Positions 13,301-26,300 of a DNA stretch of 60,000 nt are shown here, piece by piece. The first letter of the stretch is position 1, and every line of letters starts with the position of its first letter. The DNA lies in contig JAQGDQ010000005.1 of the NCBI GenBank assembly GCA_030141605.1, positions 250,001 through 310,000 on the forward strand, read 5' to 3'. The notes under the pieces were generated by a model that saw only the letters and a program-made list of their open reading frames with translations, was not told the origin of the DNA and did no database searches. Both the position numbers and the translations under genes were made by a program. Source of the stretch: Tubiluchus corallicola (Eukaryota; Priapulida; Priapulimorpha; Priapulimorphida; Tubiluchidae).

Positions 13301-15199
13301 ATTATCCTGAACCTTTTAGTTTTACCTGTTTATCTCTGTTTTGCAATTCAGATTTTAAATCTTTCAATATTAGAAAAGCTATTATTACACCCGCTTACGC
13401 AACGACAAACATTATACCATTTTGAGAATTTGTAAGTCGTTTAAATGCTAATTTAATTTTGCTAAAAGATAGAAACTGGCTACTGAGTCACTTATCGACC
13501 GCCTCACATTGCGAAAAAATGGTATTGTACTAATGATTTTTGTCAGCTAAAGATTTAACAGTAGGCTAAATCTGTGTTCACATTATAACCTTATCTCACA
13601 CCTCGATTTTACACAGAAAAAAATGCTGTCGTTCCCGTTGGCGTAATTGTTGCCCAAAATACAATTTCAGAACTGCAGTTTCAAAATACAGTTTGCGTTT
13701 TCAAGTTGATTTTCCATAACTTTGCACAGCTCAAACCATACACATGCATAAAATATCATCATTGGCGGATTAACGATTTGGCTAATAAGACTATAGCCTT
13801 GATAGGCTCTCGGAATCATGAGACAGATGACCAATAGACAGAGATAATGCTATTTATTAGACTAAACAGGATAACAAAATTATTTAAACTGAACATGCTA
13901 AAGACAAGTAGCTTATATTTGTTTCCCTTTTTTGTGCATTGCTAGTAAGCACTTGAACCTTCAAGCCTATATTGTACACAAAATATTTTATTTTTCAGTG
14001 TAGTCCCACGCGTTTGGATACATGATGCTTCGCCACAAAACGTTTGAACTCAGGTAGTCTTGGCCATACAGGCAACAAAGGGCACTGTCTGTTTTGAACA
14101 CATATATAATTTGGACACATAGGTCATTTGAACACATAAGCCATTTAGACACAAGAATTCAACACTTGTATATAGTAGGACATTTAGACATGTGTAGCGT
14201 AGTTCTCATCGTTCAACGTTTTAGAATCTTCATCAGCAGTAGCATCAATGACGAACACCAACTCGCCTTTTTGTTAAACTAGGTGAAAGGGCATAACAAA
14301 CAAAATCATTCCCATTCATCACGAGTAATGAGATGAAAAGGCTGTTGATAAGTTTGTGCAAAAACTGAAGAACAGCTCCATAACAATCAAAATTTTTATA
14401 GTTTCTTAGAAGTTTGAAGGCAATCTGACCTGTGCATGAGTCGCTTTGTTCAGCTCCTTTGTTTGTTGATAGCCTTAACCCTTAATCCATCCCTGTATAT
14501 CATACATACTTTAGTATTCTGACCCTACCAGAAGCCGTGCAAAGCGGGAACTATAATGCGAAAGGCGAAAAACAGGAGTACTCGGGGATAAAATGAAAAT
14601 GAAAATCAAATTTCCCTGTGTGACTATATTTACTCTGTATTAAGTTTTAGCGATTTAAGTTTATCAATTAGTCGATATCAAACTTTTGCTTTTAATCTCT
14701 GCTGTTATCACTTCATTTTGATGGATTTTTGTTTTTATGGCTTTATTAATGTTGTTGTTGTTTCTTACTCTGTGCTTCAGACAAATGTGCCTCCGCCTCA
14801 CTCTTAACGATACCGCCTAAAACAGGTAAGGCAAACTGAACAACCTTAGTGCATATTATTCTCTATGGGCTAAGGATTTGTGTATGTCAGTCGTTTCTAA
14901 GCAAGATTTGCAAAGCATTTTAAACATTTGTGCATGCTGCACTGTTCTTAATCAGTCTATACTCTAATTCGTTCTGAAAAGCAGTGTATATGTGGTACAC
15001 AATATGGATTAATGTTTTACACTAGCTAATGTCGAGCAAATACTCTAACTTACTCTAAAACGCGGTGTAAACAGGGTACGTAAAATGGATTAATGTCGCA
15101 CACTGGTTAATGTGGAACAATAAACTTCAGGCTCTACACTAAAAATACTAAAAGTAGTATAGTCGCTATTAATATTATAAAATCTTAATGTCAAACTGA

Positions 15200-15375
15200 T
15201 GTTAAAAACTTGCGATGAATTTCCCAAATTCGAAAGACAAAAATGTGAGGAAGCTGGAATGCGCATTTGGATTTGAACTAGGGACGCTCTGCTTACAATG
15301 CAGACGTCTTTGATAATTAGGCCATCGCATTCCTTCTTCAGTGGTCAAGGGCGAGGCAGTTCAAAGTTCGTCCCT
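15200..15375 (-). repeat. tRNA-derived SINE-like repeat, copy 2
   Basis: On the minus strand: a 5' part with TTGACCACTGAAGAAGGAAT, A-box-like GCGATGGCCTAATTATCAAAG, ACGTCTGCATTGTAAGCAGA, B-box-like GTCCCTAGTTCAAATCC, and the tail CATTTTTGTCTTTCGAATTT. It matches copy 1 block by block over about 150 bp. Confidence 0.7.
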
Positions 15376-15439
15376 TATAGCTGCATGGCCAATCAAATTC
15401 AGCATTTCCAATGTTAAATCGCGCTCTAAGGGATTAACT

Positions 15440-15590
15440 GCAGACTGCTTTGACCATCAGGGAATACGGTGGCTTACCTTAGTTACCTATAACGTCTGCA
15501 ATGAGCTGTATTTAAAATTTTCTACATTTCTTGTCTTTCAAATCTGTTAATAAAATTAAATTAATTGCGAGTTTGTAACACTAGTATACA
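15440..15590 (+). repeat. tRNA-derived SINE-like repeat, copy 3 (B-box degraded)
   Basis: Shares TTTGACCATCAGGGAATACG, GTGGCTTACCTTAGTTAC..ATAACGTCTGCAATG and the tail CATTTCTTGTCTTTCAAATCTG...GCGAGTTTGTAACACTAG with copies 1 and 2. The B-box segment is missing or mutated. It lies head-to-head with copy 2. Confidence 0.6.
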
Positions 15591-18500
15591 CAGTGTTTTT
15601 ACTCTCCTTAATTAATAAAGAAAAAAGACAACGCCTATACTACTTTGTTAGTTTTAGTATAAAACACCAGAGTCGTTTGCTGTTACTCCAAAATGTGAAG
15701 CTATACTGTTCGACTAGCAGATGACTGGTTACTTTAAATTTTGTACACGTTTTATCCTTTAAGCCTGTATTTTAGGAGTGCATGCATTGATGTTTGTTAG
15801 ACAATTTTTTATAACTTATATACAACACTTTTAATGTTTTAAAATGAATTATAAAAAAATTTATTTAATGAAAAGCAGAAACTCGGCACAATGGTCGCCT
15901 AGTTTCGGAGCTTACACTCGATAAAAATTGGGTCGAGTGAGGATAGCGGTAGCAGCAGACATCGCGAAATTCGGCACAGGTATCTACCATTGTCCGACTA
16001 ATGTCACAAAATGTCAGTATACTCCAATTTTTATTTAACTAGTACTGTTAGGTCTTTGAATTTAAACCACATATTCAAGGTTACCAAACAGCGGACATCA
16101 CAAAAATTTATCCACCAGCTGGTGCTATAAGTTACCCGCAAGTTCGATTACTCAACTCTTTACAGCGAATAAAAAACCTCTTGAGTCATTAGTCTCTTGC
16201 TGGAAAACCTAAGTAAATTATGCAGATGAGTTATAGCAAACAAACTCAACAACACTACTGTACACATGTTTAGCACAGGCATCCATTATATTTTGGACAA
16301 AGCTTATAGTTGAATACTACTATTTGCTGCTAGTCTGGTGTAATAATTTGTTTTAGTGGGTCTACTAAAGTTATTATTAATTTATTCTTCAGTAATTTTA
16401 TAGCCGTCACATGTTTATACTGATGCCTGCTCTTCTAATTGATTCAAAATGAACAGGTAGTGATAATACATACGGTTTTCAGTTGACCACTGTAGCGCTT
16501 GCGGTGACATCCACTGAATCTGACCATTATCTTTTAGTCTTAGCATTCGCATTCTCTAAACGCTCAAAATTTGGTAGTATACGGTACACGTGTTGAGCTG
16601 AAGATCCTGCACTGACATTACTTTACATCATCCTACGCAGTATGCGTACTACGGTCGTCGCGTCAACTCTCTTGGTTTGCCTTCTTTAGAAGCCAGAATG
16701 ATCAATCGGGTTCCTTTTACAAGTTGTTCGCATCTAACCGAACAGTACTTATTCACTCAATGTCACTGAAAAACGTATGGATTTATCTAATGTTTTAATT
16801 AAATCACGTTTGCGTTGTTAATTACGTCAGTGTGTTTAATCTACTTAGTGAACAACAGCTAAAGAAATAATGACGCATAACCATGGCTTCAAAATCGATA
16901 GGTGCTTGTGCTTATGTAACAATTTCTGAGTAGGCCTATTTTACCTGTAACTCTCAGTAGGCTGGTATTGCACATAATTATAATTATGCATTACAAGCCT
17001 CCGTATGCGTATAATAATTTTGCATTAAAATCGAGAAAAACCAACCAAGTGCATATTTAGATCAATTGCCTCTACTTTTTATAAACTGATATCAAAACAT
17101 ACTTCTCGAATAAAGGTGCTGTAATGCTAAACTAAAACTGAACTAAAAATAAAATATTTATTAAGTAATGCATTTAAACTATAAGAACACACCACAAAAG
17201 ATGAATAATGTTAAATGTGTACATCAACACGCTATAGTTTTCTAATATATTAACTTAACAACGCTTGTGCTTTTGTGAACGTTATTAATTTACTTTTATT
17301 ATTTTTAAATATTGTTTTTAGGTCTACTATTTTTTCAGTCACACATTCATGAATATAGTGATATTGCAAGTAAACTTGATCTACTGTCAAATTACATCCC
17401 CAACACTTGCTATTTTTAAAAATTGTTTTACAGTTACAGTTCTTTCAGAGGTAGAATATAATCTAATTACTTGCGAGTGCTTACAATGTACACTTATGCG
17501 AACACCATGCATGCAGACGGCATATTAATCTTTAACGACTGCAAAATAATGGCCTAGAACAAAATTAATAAGCGGAAGAGTTTAATTTACTATCAACTGC
17601 GTTGCGTATATATGAATTAAACGAATAAAGATCCATTAAAACTCACACGCACACGTAACTCTTTAGCACAATAATTACTGTGAGCGAGACACAGGCTTCT
17701 AGAGTTACGAAACATTAAAAGTACCGTAACACAATGCAACATTAAACATGGAGCCTACGTCTTAAAAGTTTCGTTTCATCGTTTCCCGAGTCGCACACAC
17801 TTTAAGTAGGCCTACAGAATGTCTTTTCTTGTAAACGATCCTTTTACTACTATGCATCGCGTCATCCTGCAGCAGCCAAAATCATAACATCCAGTATTTT
17901 TGTTTTCATTAAATCAGACAAGCTCAACAAGAAATTTGGTCAAACATTGTAATGAGATACGCCTGGTGAGCCGCCTCCAAGAGGTTTGTTTTACTACAAT
18001 CCCACTGCAGAATGATACAGGCATCAATTCAGCGAGATATCAAGAAATGCCCAGGTGGTCCTGCTACTTGCTAAGCCAGTCACTTCAAATGCAAAAGTTT
18101 TGGGCTTCAGTCAGACCCGGACGTAATGCCAAATGCAGAATAATACCCGCGGCGAGTAGTAATGAGAGCAGCCACACCCAGACAATACACACAAACACAG
18201 CTGCAATCTTCAAACCAATTTAATTTTATTAGATGTCTATCCCAATTATATGACACAATTGATCTACTGACACGAAAAATCATTGCAGATTTTTAAAATC
18301 ATATTAAAGTAACAGGAAATACATGACATACTGAATTGTTGCAACATAAAATACAATTGCAAAATGCAGTTTAAATTCCAGCTCCAAATTCCATGATAAA
18401 ATTGTAATACCATAAAAATTAAAATAATACATAAAAACATGACGCAACTCCAAGATTTGAAACAATCAGCAATCGAATGCTTAATAATGACTGAGTTGGA

Positions 18501-20361
18501 CTGTGGATCCTTTGCAAACTATTTATCGAACTGTCAATTTGTTTGCCAACTATACGACCCGAATTACAGTTGAAATGTTACAGTTACAAGCAGTTGTAAA
18601 ATACCAGCTCAACAAACTCGACCAGTGAACTTGAGTGTGTACACTACTACTGACTATTATCAAACACTCTACATGTGTTTCGCATGTTTTGTTAAATAGA
18701 AACCTATTAGATTCTCAGCCGGAGGTATCATAAACCTACACAGATGGTCTCACGGTTCCAATGTTGCCAATAAGATTTTGCTGGTCCTTGTTTTTCAACA
18801 AAACTCACAGAGAAAATGAATGTGATACACTAAAGTTGAGCTAATTCTTTTGCCTGCCAAAACAGTTTGCCTGCAAGTAACGAACAAGTCAAATTATCTA
18901 GGTATTTGAGACCAGTTCGCATTGTGTATTATAGGGAAAATTATGTACTGTACATGCTTATAGGCTATTCATTAGCTACGTCATACGAATTTATTATAAT
19001 GTACGTTATAGACTGCCAGTCATTATTATTGTCATCATCGCCATCGTCATCACCATCCTCGTTTTACGTGAGGTTAAAGATTCTAAAACACGATTTGAAA
19101 GATTTCAACTTTTTGTAGCTCCAAATCTATACTTATCTTTTTAGGCAGTTCTTACGAGATGTCTGTCTAAAACCAACCAGCTTCCGTTCATTGCTTATGA
19201 GTTCGTTCAATTAATAGACAGCTGATTTTCATTTCATTTACGTGTTCTAGACTGATGCTGATAGTATTCACTTACGAAATTCTAAATTATTAGAGACCGA
19301 TCTTCCATTAAGTTCAAAATCAGCTAATGATGTTAGTGGCTACAAAAAAACGCTATTATTACCCTAATCCTGGATTTAAAAAACAATCCAATCTGAGTAC
19401 AACTATTGCTGTTGCGATTAATGCTATTCTTACAAATACGTCTGTTTTTTACACCAAATAACAATTCGTTCAAATAGTATGCAATTTTATTTCTTGTGTA
19501 CATCATGTCAGCAAGTTGTACGTAAAGCCGGCCATTTAGAAAAATGGATGTACAGAAAACACGATTTTTCTTTGTCTAAATCATCTTTTTTTACCACAGC
19601 TTTTGGAAACAGTTTCGGACTTAGTCAGTATATAAACCTAAAATTCTCCAGAACTGCAAAATTAACATTTTCTTTGTGCTATAAAAAATTAGCTTTTACT
19701 AGCTTTTGAGTACAGCTAAGCATAAGCCTTCAGACATAACTTGCACATCACGTTTTGTGACGCAAATCTTTCAAATTCTTACAGAATGCTAAAAACTTTT
19801 TTTAACAATTCTACCTATGATTAAGTACAAGAAATTTTCTATTATCACTGTTTTTATTCATAATACTCCGCTTCTCAACATCTTATTGAATTCACTATAC
19901 ACGAGATTAAAAATTTAATATATCACAAATTCAATGTATATTAAATAGTTATCAACAATTTCGGCTTGTGGTTTCTAACAATTTTCATAATAACTTTTCT
20001 TTTTTCCCAGAAATTATACACAGAAAGTTACAAATAGTACCTGAAGAGGACTCTAAGCACAGCCCAACAAATTCTTGAATCTCTCGTGGAACTTTTGATT
20101 TAAATCGGCATCATAATTAAAAAGCATCAAATCATTGTCTTGAAATAAGCACAAAGGTGCATTAAAATGGAAGAATATTAAACGTTCAGAAAATTCCTAA
20201 TTTACATAATAACAACTATGTACCCTGCATAATGGATGTCAAAACAATTTTATCACAAGTTTTTTAAAATTCAAAAATATACAATAATTTTTTTATAAAA
20301 AAATTATAATGTGAGTTTTAAGTCTTGCAATGGACTGGTGGATTTGGAAGTACTAAGTAAG
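15591..20361. other. No gene seen; probable LAP-A 3' flank at right end
   Basis: Open frames are short and unconserved in appearance. The longest (107 codons at 17,900-18,223, plus) has biased but unrecognised composition and no clear splice partners. The last ~500 bp before 20,362 probably belong to the LAP-A 3' UTR. Confidence 0.6.
19853..19858 (-). terminator. Candidate poly(A) signal of LAP-A
   Basis: TTTATT on the plus strand is AATAAA on the gene strand, about 500 bp past the LAP-A stop. In such AT-rich DNA other candidates exist, so this is tentative. Confidence 0.3.
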
Positions 20362-23300
20362 CTACTGAGATATCACAACTTCCACACCACAGCTGTCCGA
20401 TTCTTCTTCTTCTTCATTGTGCAAATCATTACTAAGCATGCGGTATCGCTGGATGCGATTCAGTTGTCTCTTTTTGTAGGAGTTTATGCACACAAATGCA
20501 GATACAAGCACAATTATCAAAACAAAAGTGCCTACAACCATCACTGCAACTGAAAAAGACATCATAAAGTCAAAGAAATAGTTACTTGTCCTTGTTAATA
20601 CTTGCAAAAACCCAAAAGAAAATAACGTGTTTGTAAAACAGAAGCTCTCAAATATCTTAACTAATGGTAAACACAGCATGTTCAGCTGAAAGTAACTGAA
20701 GAAAATATATAATGTGACCCTTTTCTTCATAAAGGGATGTGAAAGGTTAATAATATGTCAAAAGGATGGGAATAGACAAAAATCAGTGTGCATAACTAAA
20801 CTTTGCATAATTTATATATGAATTAGGTGAATTCATACGTAAAACAGTAGTTTTCAAAGCAGAAATAAACAAAAACCAATAAAAGTTGAAAACAAGTGTG
20901 ATAACATTTAAATACTTAACGTCTATTAATAAGTTTGCAAAAATTTCATACCTGTCAAATAAGTATCTTTGTTATTTTCAGATGATGTTATTTCGATTTG
21001 ACATTCCGCTTTTATATTTTTAGGAATCAGTGCAATGTGGGTGTCAATAAAAGTGTCCAATGAACAAATTTCAGAACAACCAGGTAAAAAAGATGTTAAA
21101 TCATGTAAGTAAGAATCTGCTTCGTGAGAGTAATCTGTACTGTTTCTTAAAAATACCTAGTAAATATAAAACACATAAAAGATTGCATTAAGAAATAAGA
21201 CTAGAAGAAATACAGTTTGTGCAGTTAAACAATTTTTAAACATCAGCAAGCAAGAATTTCTCTTCATTAGGTGGTTACTATATCCTAAATAATTTAAAGT
21301 TTGTGAAATGCATTATAGTAATGTAAAAATAAGTAATAGAAAAAACACTAAAAATGCTAGTTTTTAAAACCACAGAATAATGTGGCAACAAAAACATTTC
21401 AAATTTAAAGTAGAGCTCAGATTATATAAATTCAACAAAAGATTTGTATATTCACACAAAAAAGTTAAACTCAAATTCCAGACATGTTAGAGCTGTAACT
21501 GCATAGACATATCAATGGTGACTCGCAGTTTGTTTTATAGCATTCAAGTGCTCTGTATTACACTTTCAAAAATAATTATTATAAAGCTAAACTATGTTGT
21601 GATTAAAAACCTTTGACAGTGATATATATTACTAAAGAAAATACCTTGACAAAAAACTGAGCAGAAGGTGCCTGATGAAGCTCCACCATTATACACTGTG
21701 TGTAAGTAGGTATAGGGTCAAAGAAAACTTCATTACGCAATATTCTGAGGAATGGAGTGATATTTGAATCATGCTGTAGAAAACAAAAAATCCCAATGTT
21801 GACTTAAGTTTTTATTTGTTGTTCACTATAATTTATAAATATAGCGTTAAAGAAAGTTACAGCAACAGACCGAGACCAGTAAACAATGCTATGTGTACAA
21901 GTAGGTGTAAACTGCACTTTCATAAAACCACAAAACCAAATTCTGCAACATGACAAAATTAAACATTCATTTTGTTAATATAACAAGTTCACTAACAAGT
22001 AATAATTTTATATAGTATAATGGTAATAACATCGCTAAACATTAATTTTGAACAGTTTGAACAGTAAATTTGTTAGCCCTACTTACTGTTTTGAGTTTCA
22101 CTGAAACATTTAATTTTTTTCAGTAAAATAAATAATGTAGAGGAAAGTCCAAAGTCTGGAGATTAATCAAAATTGTGGAATGCAACCAAAATTGAAATTT
22201 GACACCACCAAATTTATTTAAGTGGTGCATCCATTGTGCTGCATTTGTGACATGTGTCGTGCCCTTCCTCTGCCAACAGGAACTCCAAAATAGATTAGCA
22301 TTCAAAGTTTAGAGCTAACTTGTTGAAAAACCAATTTATTTCATCCACAATTCTTTAGCTTGTAAAGAAATTGTTACACAGCAAAACAGCGATGTGGGTG
22401 AGATAATACCAGATGATTAGATAAATCTTTCCAAATGATATCAGTGAACTAACAATTTGTTCAGATGGAAAACTTTTGCAAATAACTATCTCTTTCAAAT
22501 CCAGATACAGGAGAGACGAAAGTACAGTGTAACTAGTGCAATTACTGAAGTGCAATTCCCAACAAATTTCGGCGGTGACTTTACAAGAAATCTCAGACTC
22601 GAGTCAAAAGCTTCAAGAAAGTTCAAATTAGAAAAGAGAATGTTAACTTCAATGCAATTAATGAAACCCATTTGACAAAGTGTGATTTTATGTTCACATC
22701 TGCCTATTTAAAACAATGCCAGTATCTAATTTAAATCCCAGTAACACAGTCTTGAATAAATCAGGAATGCATAGGTGCATAAGTGTGAAATCTTAATCAG
22801 ATACTGCAAAGGTTTACCTGGGTTGATTTAACGAATTAGCTATTTGATAAATAGACAAGTTATTAATTATTAACTGAATAAGCTATCACAGACATGAATG
22901 ATATAATGTTGATCACTAACATGAGCCATATGAAATGAAGTTATGAATTTGAAATGGCAAACCCTACAATAAATAATTCATGGGCATAATCATACAGCAT
23001 CCTATCACTTGCTGCAATAAACTAGTGAATTTAGTCAATGGTTAAAAAGATAGGTTATCACGTGAGTTGCAGTCAGAGTTTGACACTTGTTAATGTAAAT
23101 TTTATACTGGTGACATGTCAAACACAATTTTTTTAAAAATTATTTACTTATTGTTCCTTATTTAACAGACTAACTGCCCTCTTCACAATCCTCTTGCTAA
23201 TGTAGATTGAGCACTTAGAAGGAATGTTGAGAGAGTAACAAATTGTGAAGCCACCTCACATCTAATCCTCTTCTAAGAGTGCATCACGTCTAAAAGTACA

Positions 23301-26300
23301 TCTGTGCTAGTTTCCCTAGTAGTTGCAAACCTGGTATGGTGCTAATGTAAAGCTTCACTTACTACGATTCTGAATTTCTTTACCAGGCGTGCCACAAAGA
23401 GCAGACCTACCCAAAAATTAAACTTGCACTAGTTTACTTGTTGATCACTGACTTGACCAAGTTCCTCCACTGTGCCATTTGGCCGGAACTGTTTCCAAAG
23501 ATTTCAAGAACCACTAACATGCCAGCTATGCCACCAAGGACAGGTTGCGATTGTTCATGTGGCTAAGTGGGTTTTCACCTCATACAGTTTCAAGCCTATG
23601 TGATCAACTGGAATCATTTATGAAAATTCAGTGACAACTACTAACCTTAACACCAATGCAAGGATGTGTCATACTGAAAGACAAACTTGCACTACAACCT
23701 GCAGTTCAGACAGATTCATTATTCAACTTCTCAGAGCTACCTCTGTCATAAGAACTGATGACAAATTTGAGCTAGTTCTTATGTTCTTATGGGCTTTGTT
23801 AGTTAGCTACGGATCTGTTATATGACTAAAATTCAAGCATTAGTGACTTGTCGTTATACTTAGTTCTGCATTAGTGACTTGTCGTTATACTTAGTTCTGC
23901 ATTAGTGACTTGTCGTTATACTTAGTTCTGCTTCAGGATTTCGCCAACCAGGTAAAGTTTCAAATCTACGAAACCATTCTGTTGAAATATGTTACGAAGA
24001 TTCCAAACCTCTTCATCCAGGCCCCAGTTACAAGGCTACATCACACCGAAAGTCATGCTTACAACTTCTACATACATGTTGAATGGCAGGAATTATTTAA
24101 GAACTGTGTATACTGCAACTAAAAGACGCATTTTGATTTTGACAGTGACTCTTTAACAAATACATCGCTAGATAAAATGCTGTTATGCTAGGTAAAATAA
24201 AAATAAATAGCATCATTAAAAACTCACGGCAGAATACATGAACATTTTTCGAAGTGGTTTTAATGTTCCATCTCTAAAGCTTTTCATATGACTGATCATC
24301 TCACCTAGCAAAAGCCCTGAAAATATACAAATCAGAAACTTAAGTACAAGAAGTTAGGTACAAAAAACTAACCAAAAACAATTGTAACAGATTCCATTGG
24401 ACTTAAACTAGTATAGTATCATTTTGGTTTTTTGGTTTAAAAATGGTATTATAGTGATAGTGTGGAAGACTGTCATTTGAGTATCTATGTGGAGTATTTC
24501 TAGTGCCAGCAATCCAAGGTTACCTACTGGCCTGTCTACCTGTGCACAGCATAATAACCTAGTGTACTAAATGCAGATTACTATCAACTTAACTATTTTC
24601 AAATAATGGTTTGTTGTGAACCTGAAATTCTGTCAGCAACAGTTTAATTCTATTAGAGAAAAGGTATGTGCTAAAACGTTGCGGTAATGTTTATTTTGCG
24701 TTTATTTTGTGTTTATTTTGCGAAGTGCCTTTTTATCATTCAGCTAATAATTTTTAATTCCCGCAGTTGAAGATGATGTTGCAACCAAGAGGTGCAAGAA
24801 AATCAAGAGTGAAACACTCTAAGTTCAGTGAATGTATCCAAAATTTACTTGAACAGATGAAACAAGTGCTAGAAAATTTGTTTTATTTGCATAACTTTGA
24901 GCAGCTAAGAAGCATGACCACGTATGACTATTAAATAGGACATCAAGTTAACCTAACAAAATACAGATGATTAAAACTTTCTATAATTATTCTTGTGTAA
25001 GAAAGCCTTGTGTTTAGAGTAAACAACTTTAACCAATTTCTACATAACCTATGTTTGCCCCACCTTAAGAATTACTATAACAAAAATTGTAAATATTTAC
25101 CGCTTTTTAATCGCACCAACTCTGGCAGAGACCACTTAAAATTGTAGAACACTTCATTGGCTACTCGCATTTTTTTATACAACTCATCATTCATGTATGC
25201 CCTCTGATCAAAGTTGTGCTGTTTCTGAAACAAGTCAAAATAAAAAACTATCAATTAAAAAAGCTCATAACAACAACAATTACTGCAATCGCTATCTCAG
25301 TGGCACATAATACAGGTGCCGGCTGAACATTTTTATAGTAACTCAGTAATAAAGTATTAATTTCCACATACCACATAGAATATATTCCAACACGTGTACA
25401 GTTCTAGACCTGCTGCTCCATTAAATGGACCGAGCTTAGTTCTTGCATATGCATACACTCAGAATTTCACATTTCCTACACCTGATACCTTACATAGTGT
25501 GAATAACAAACGTAAAAAGCTACGTGGTAACACATTCAGTTACAAAAGCTGGAGTATTTTCACTGACTCACCATATCAGTAACTAATGCAAACCATGTTT
25601 CACTTTAACAACCAATCTGGACCAATCAAGAGCAGATCTTGAGACCAACTATTAGATATGTGTTGTTTAACACAGTGTCTATGAATAAACAATGGCAAAA
25701 AGAAACTAGAACAGCTTGCCACATAATAAAAACTTACATAATGTTGGTTACATTATATTGAAAGCATGTGGATATATAATGTTTGATTATACTGACTGCA
25801 GACTTTAATATAATCTTAATCATAACCAAAGCCATTATACAGTAATGCTAAAGAAAAAGTTGGCATAAACTGGCCCAATCAAAATATATGTTGTTCGTCT
25901 TTGCTGGACATTTGATAGATAATCTTAATACCAAATCAACTTTTGGTAACAAAGTTAATCAACTTTATCAGTGAGATTCTATTTGGCCTATAATGTACAA
26001 ATTCAAAAACAGTAGTGCTGTCTACAGTCTGTAAAAAAATAAAGTAAAGCACTCTAGCAATTGTTTAGAAAAAGGAAAGTTATTCATCTTCAAATCACAA
26101 TTTAAAAACACATCAATCACATACAAAATCAAAATCAGAATAGAATCAAATCAAATTTATTATAAATAAAGTGCAATTCACATCAATAATTATACATCTT
26201 AGTGATCTTATGATACATATAGGTATTAAACATACGTATGTATGTATACTAATCATGTATAAAAAAGAAACTTAGAAGAAAATAAATACACTTTTGATTA

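Noticed and set aside
17900-18223. 107-codon plus frame
   Set aside because: No family resemblance, no splice-linked neighbours; composition does not differ from other chance frames.
20362-20730. Single 122-codon open frame as an independent small gene
   Set aside because: Only its last 62 codons (from 20549) belong to LAP-A exon 11; the upstream part is intron read-through before the acceptor.
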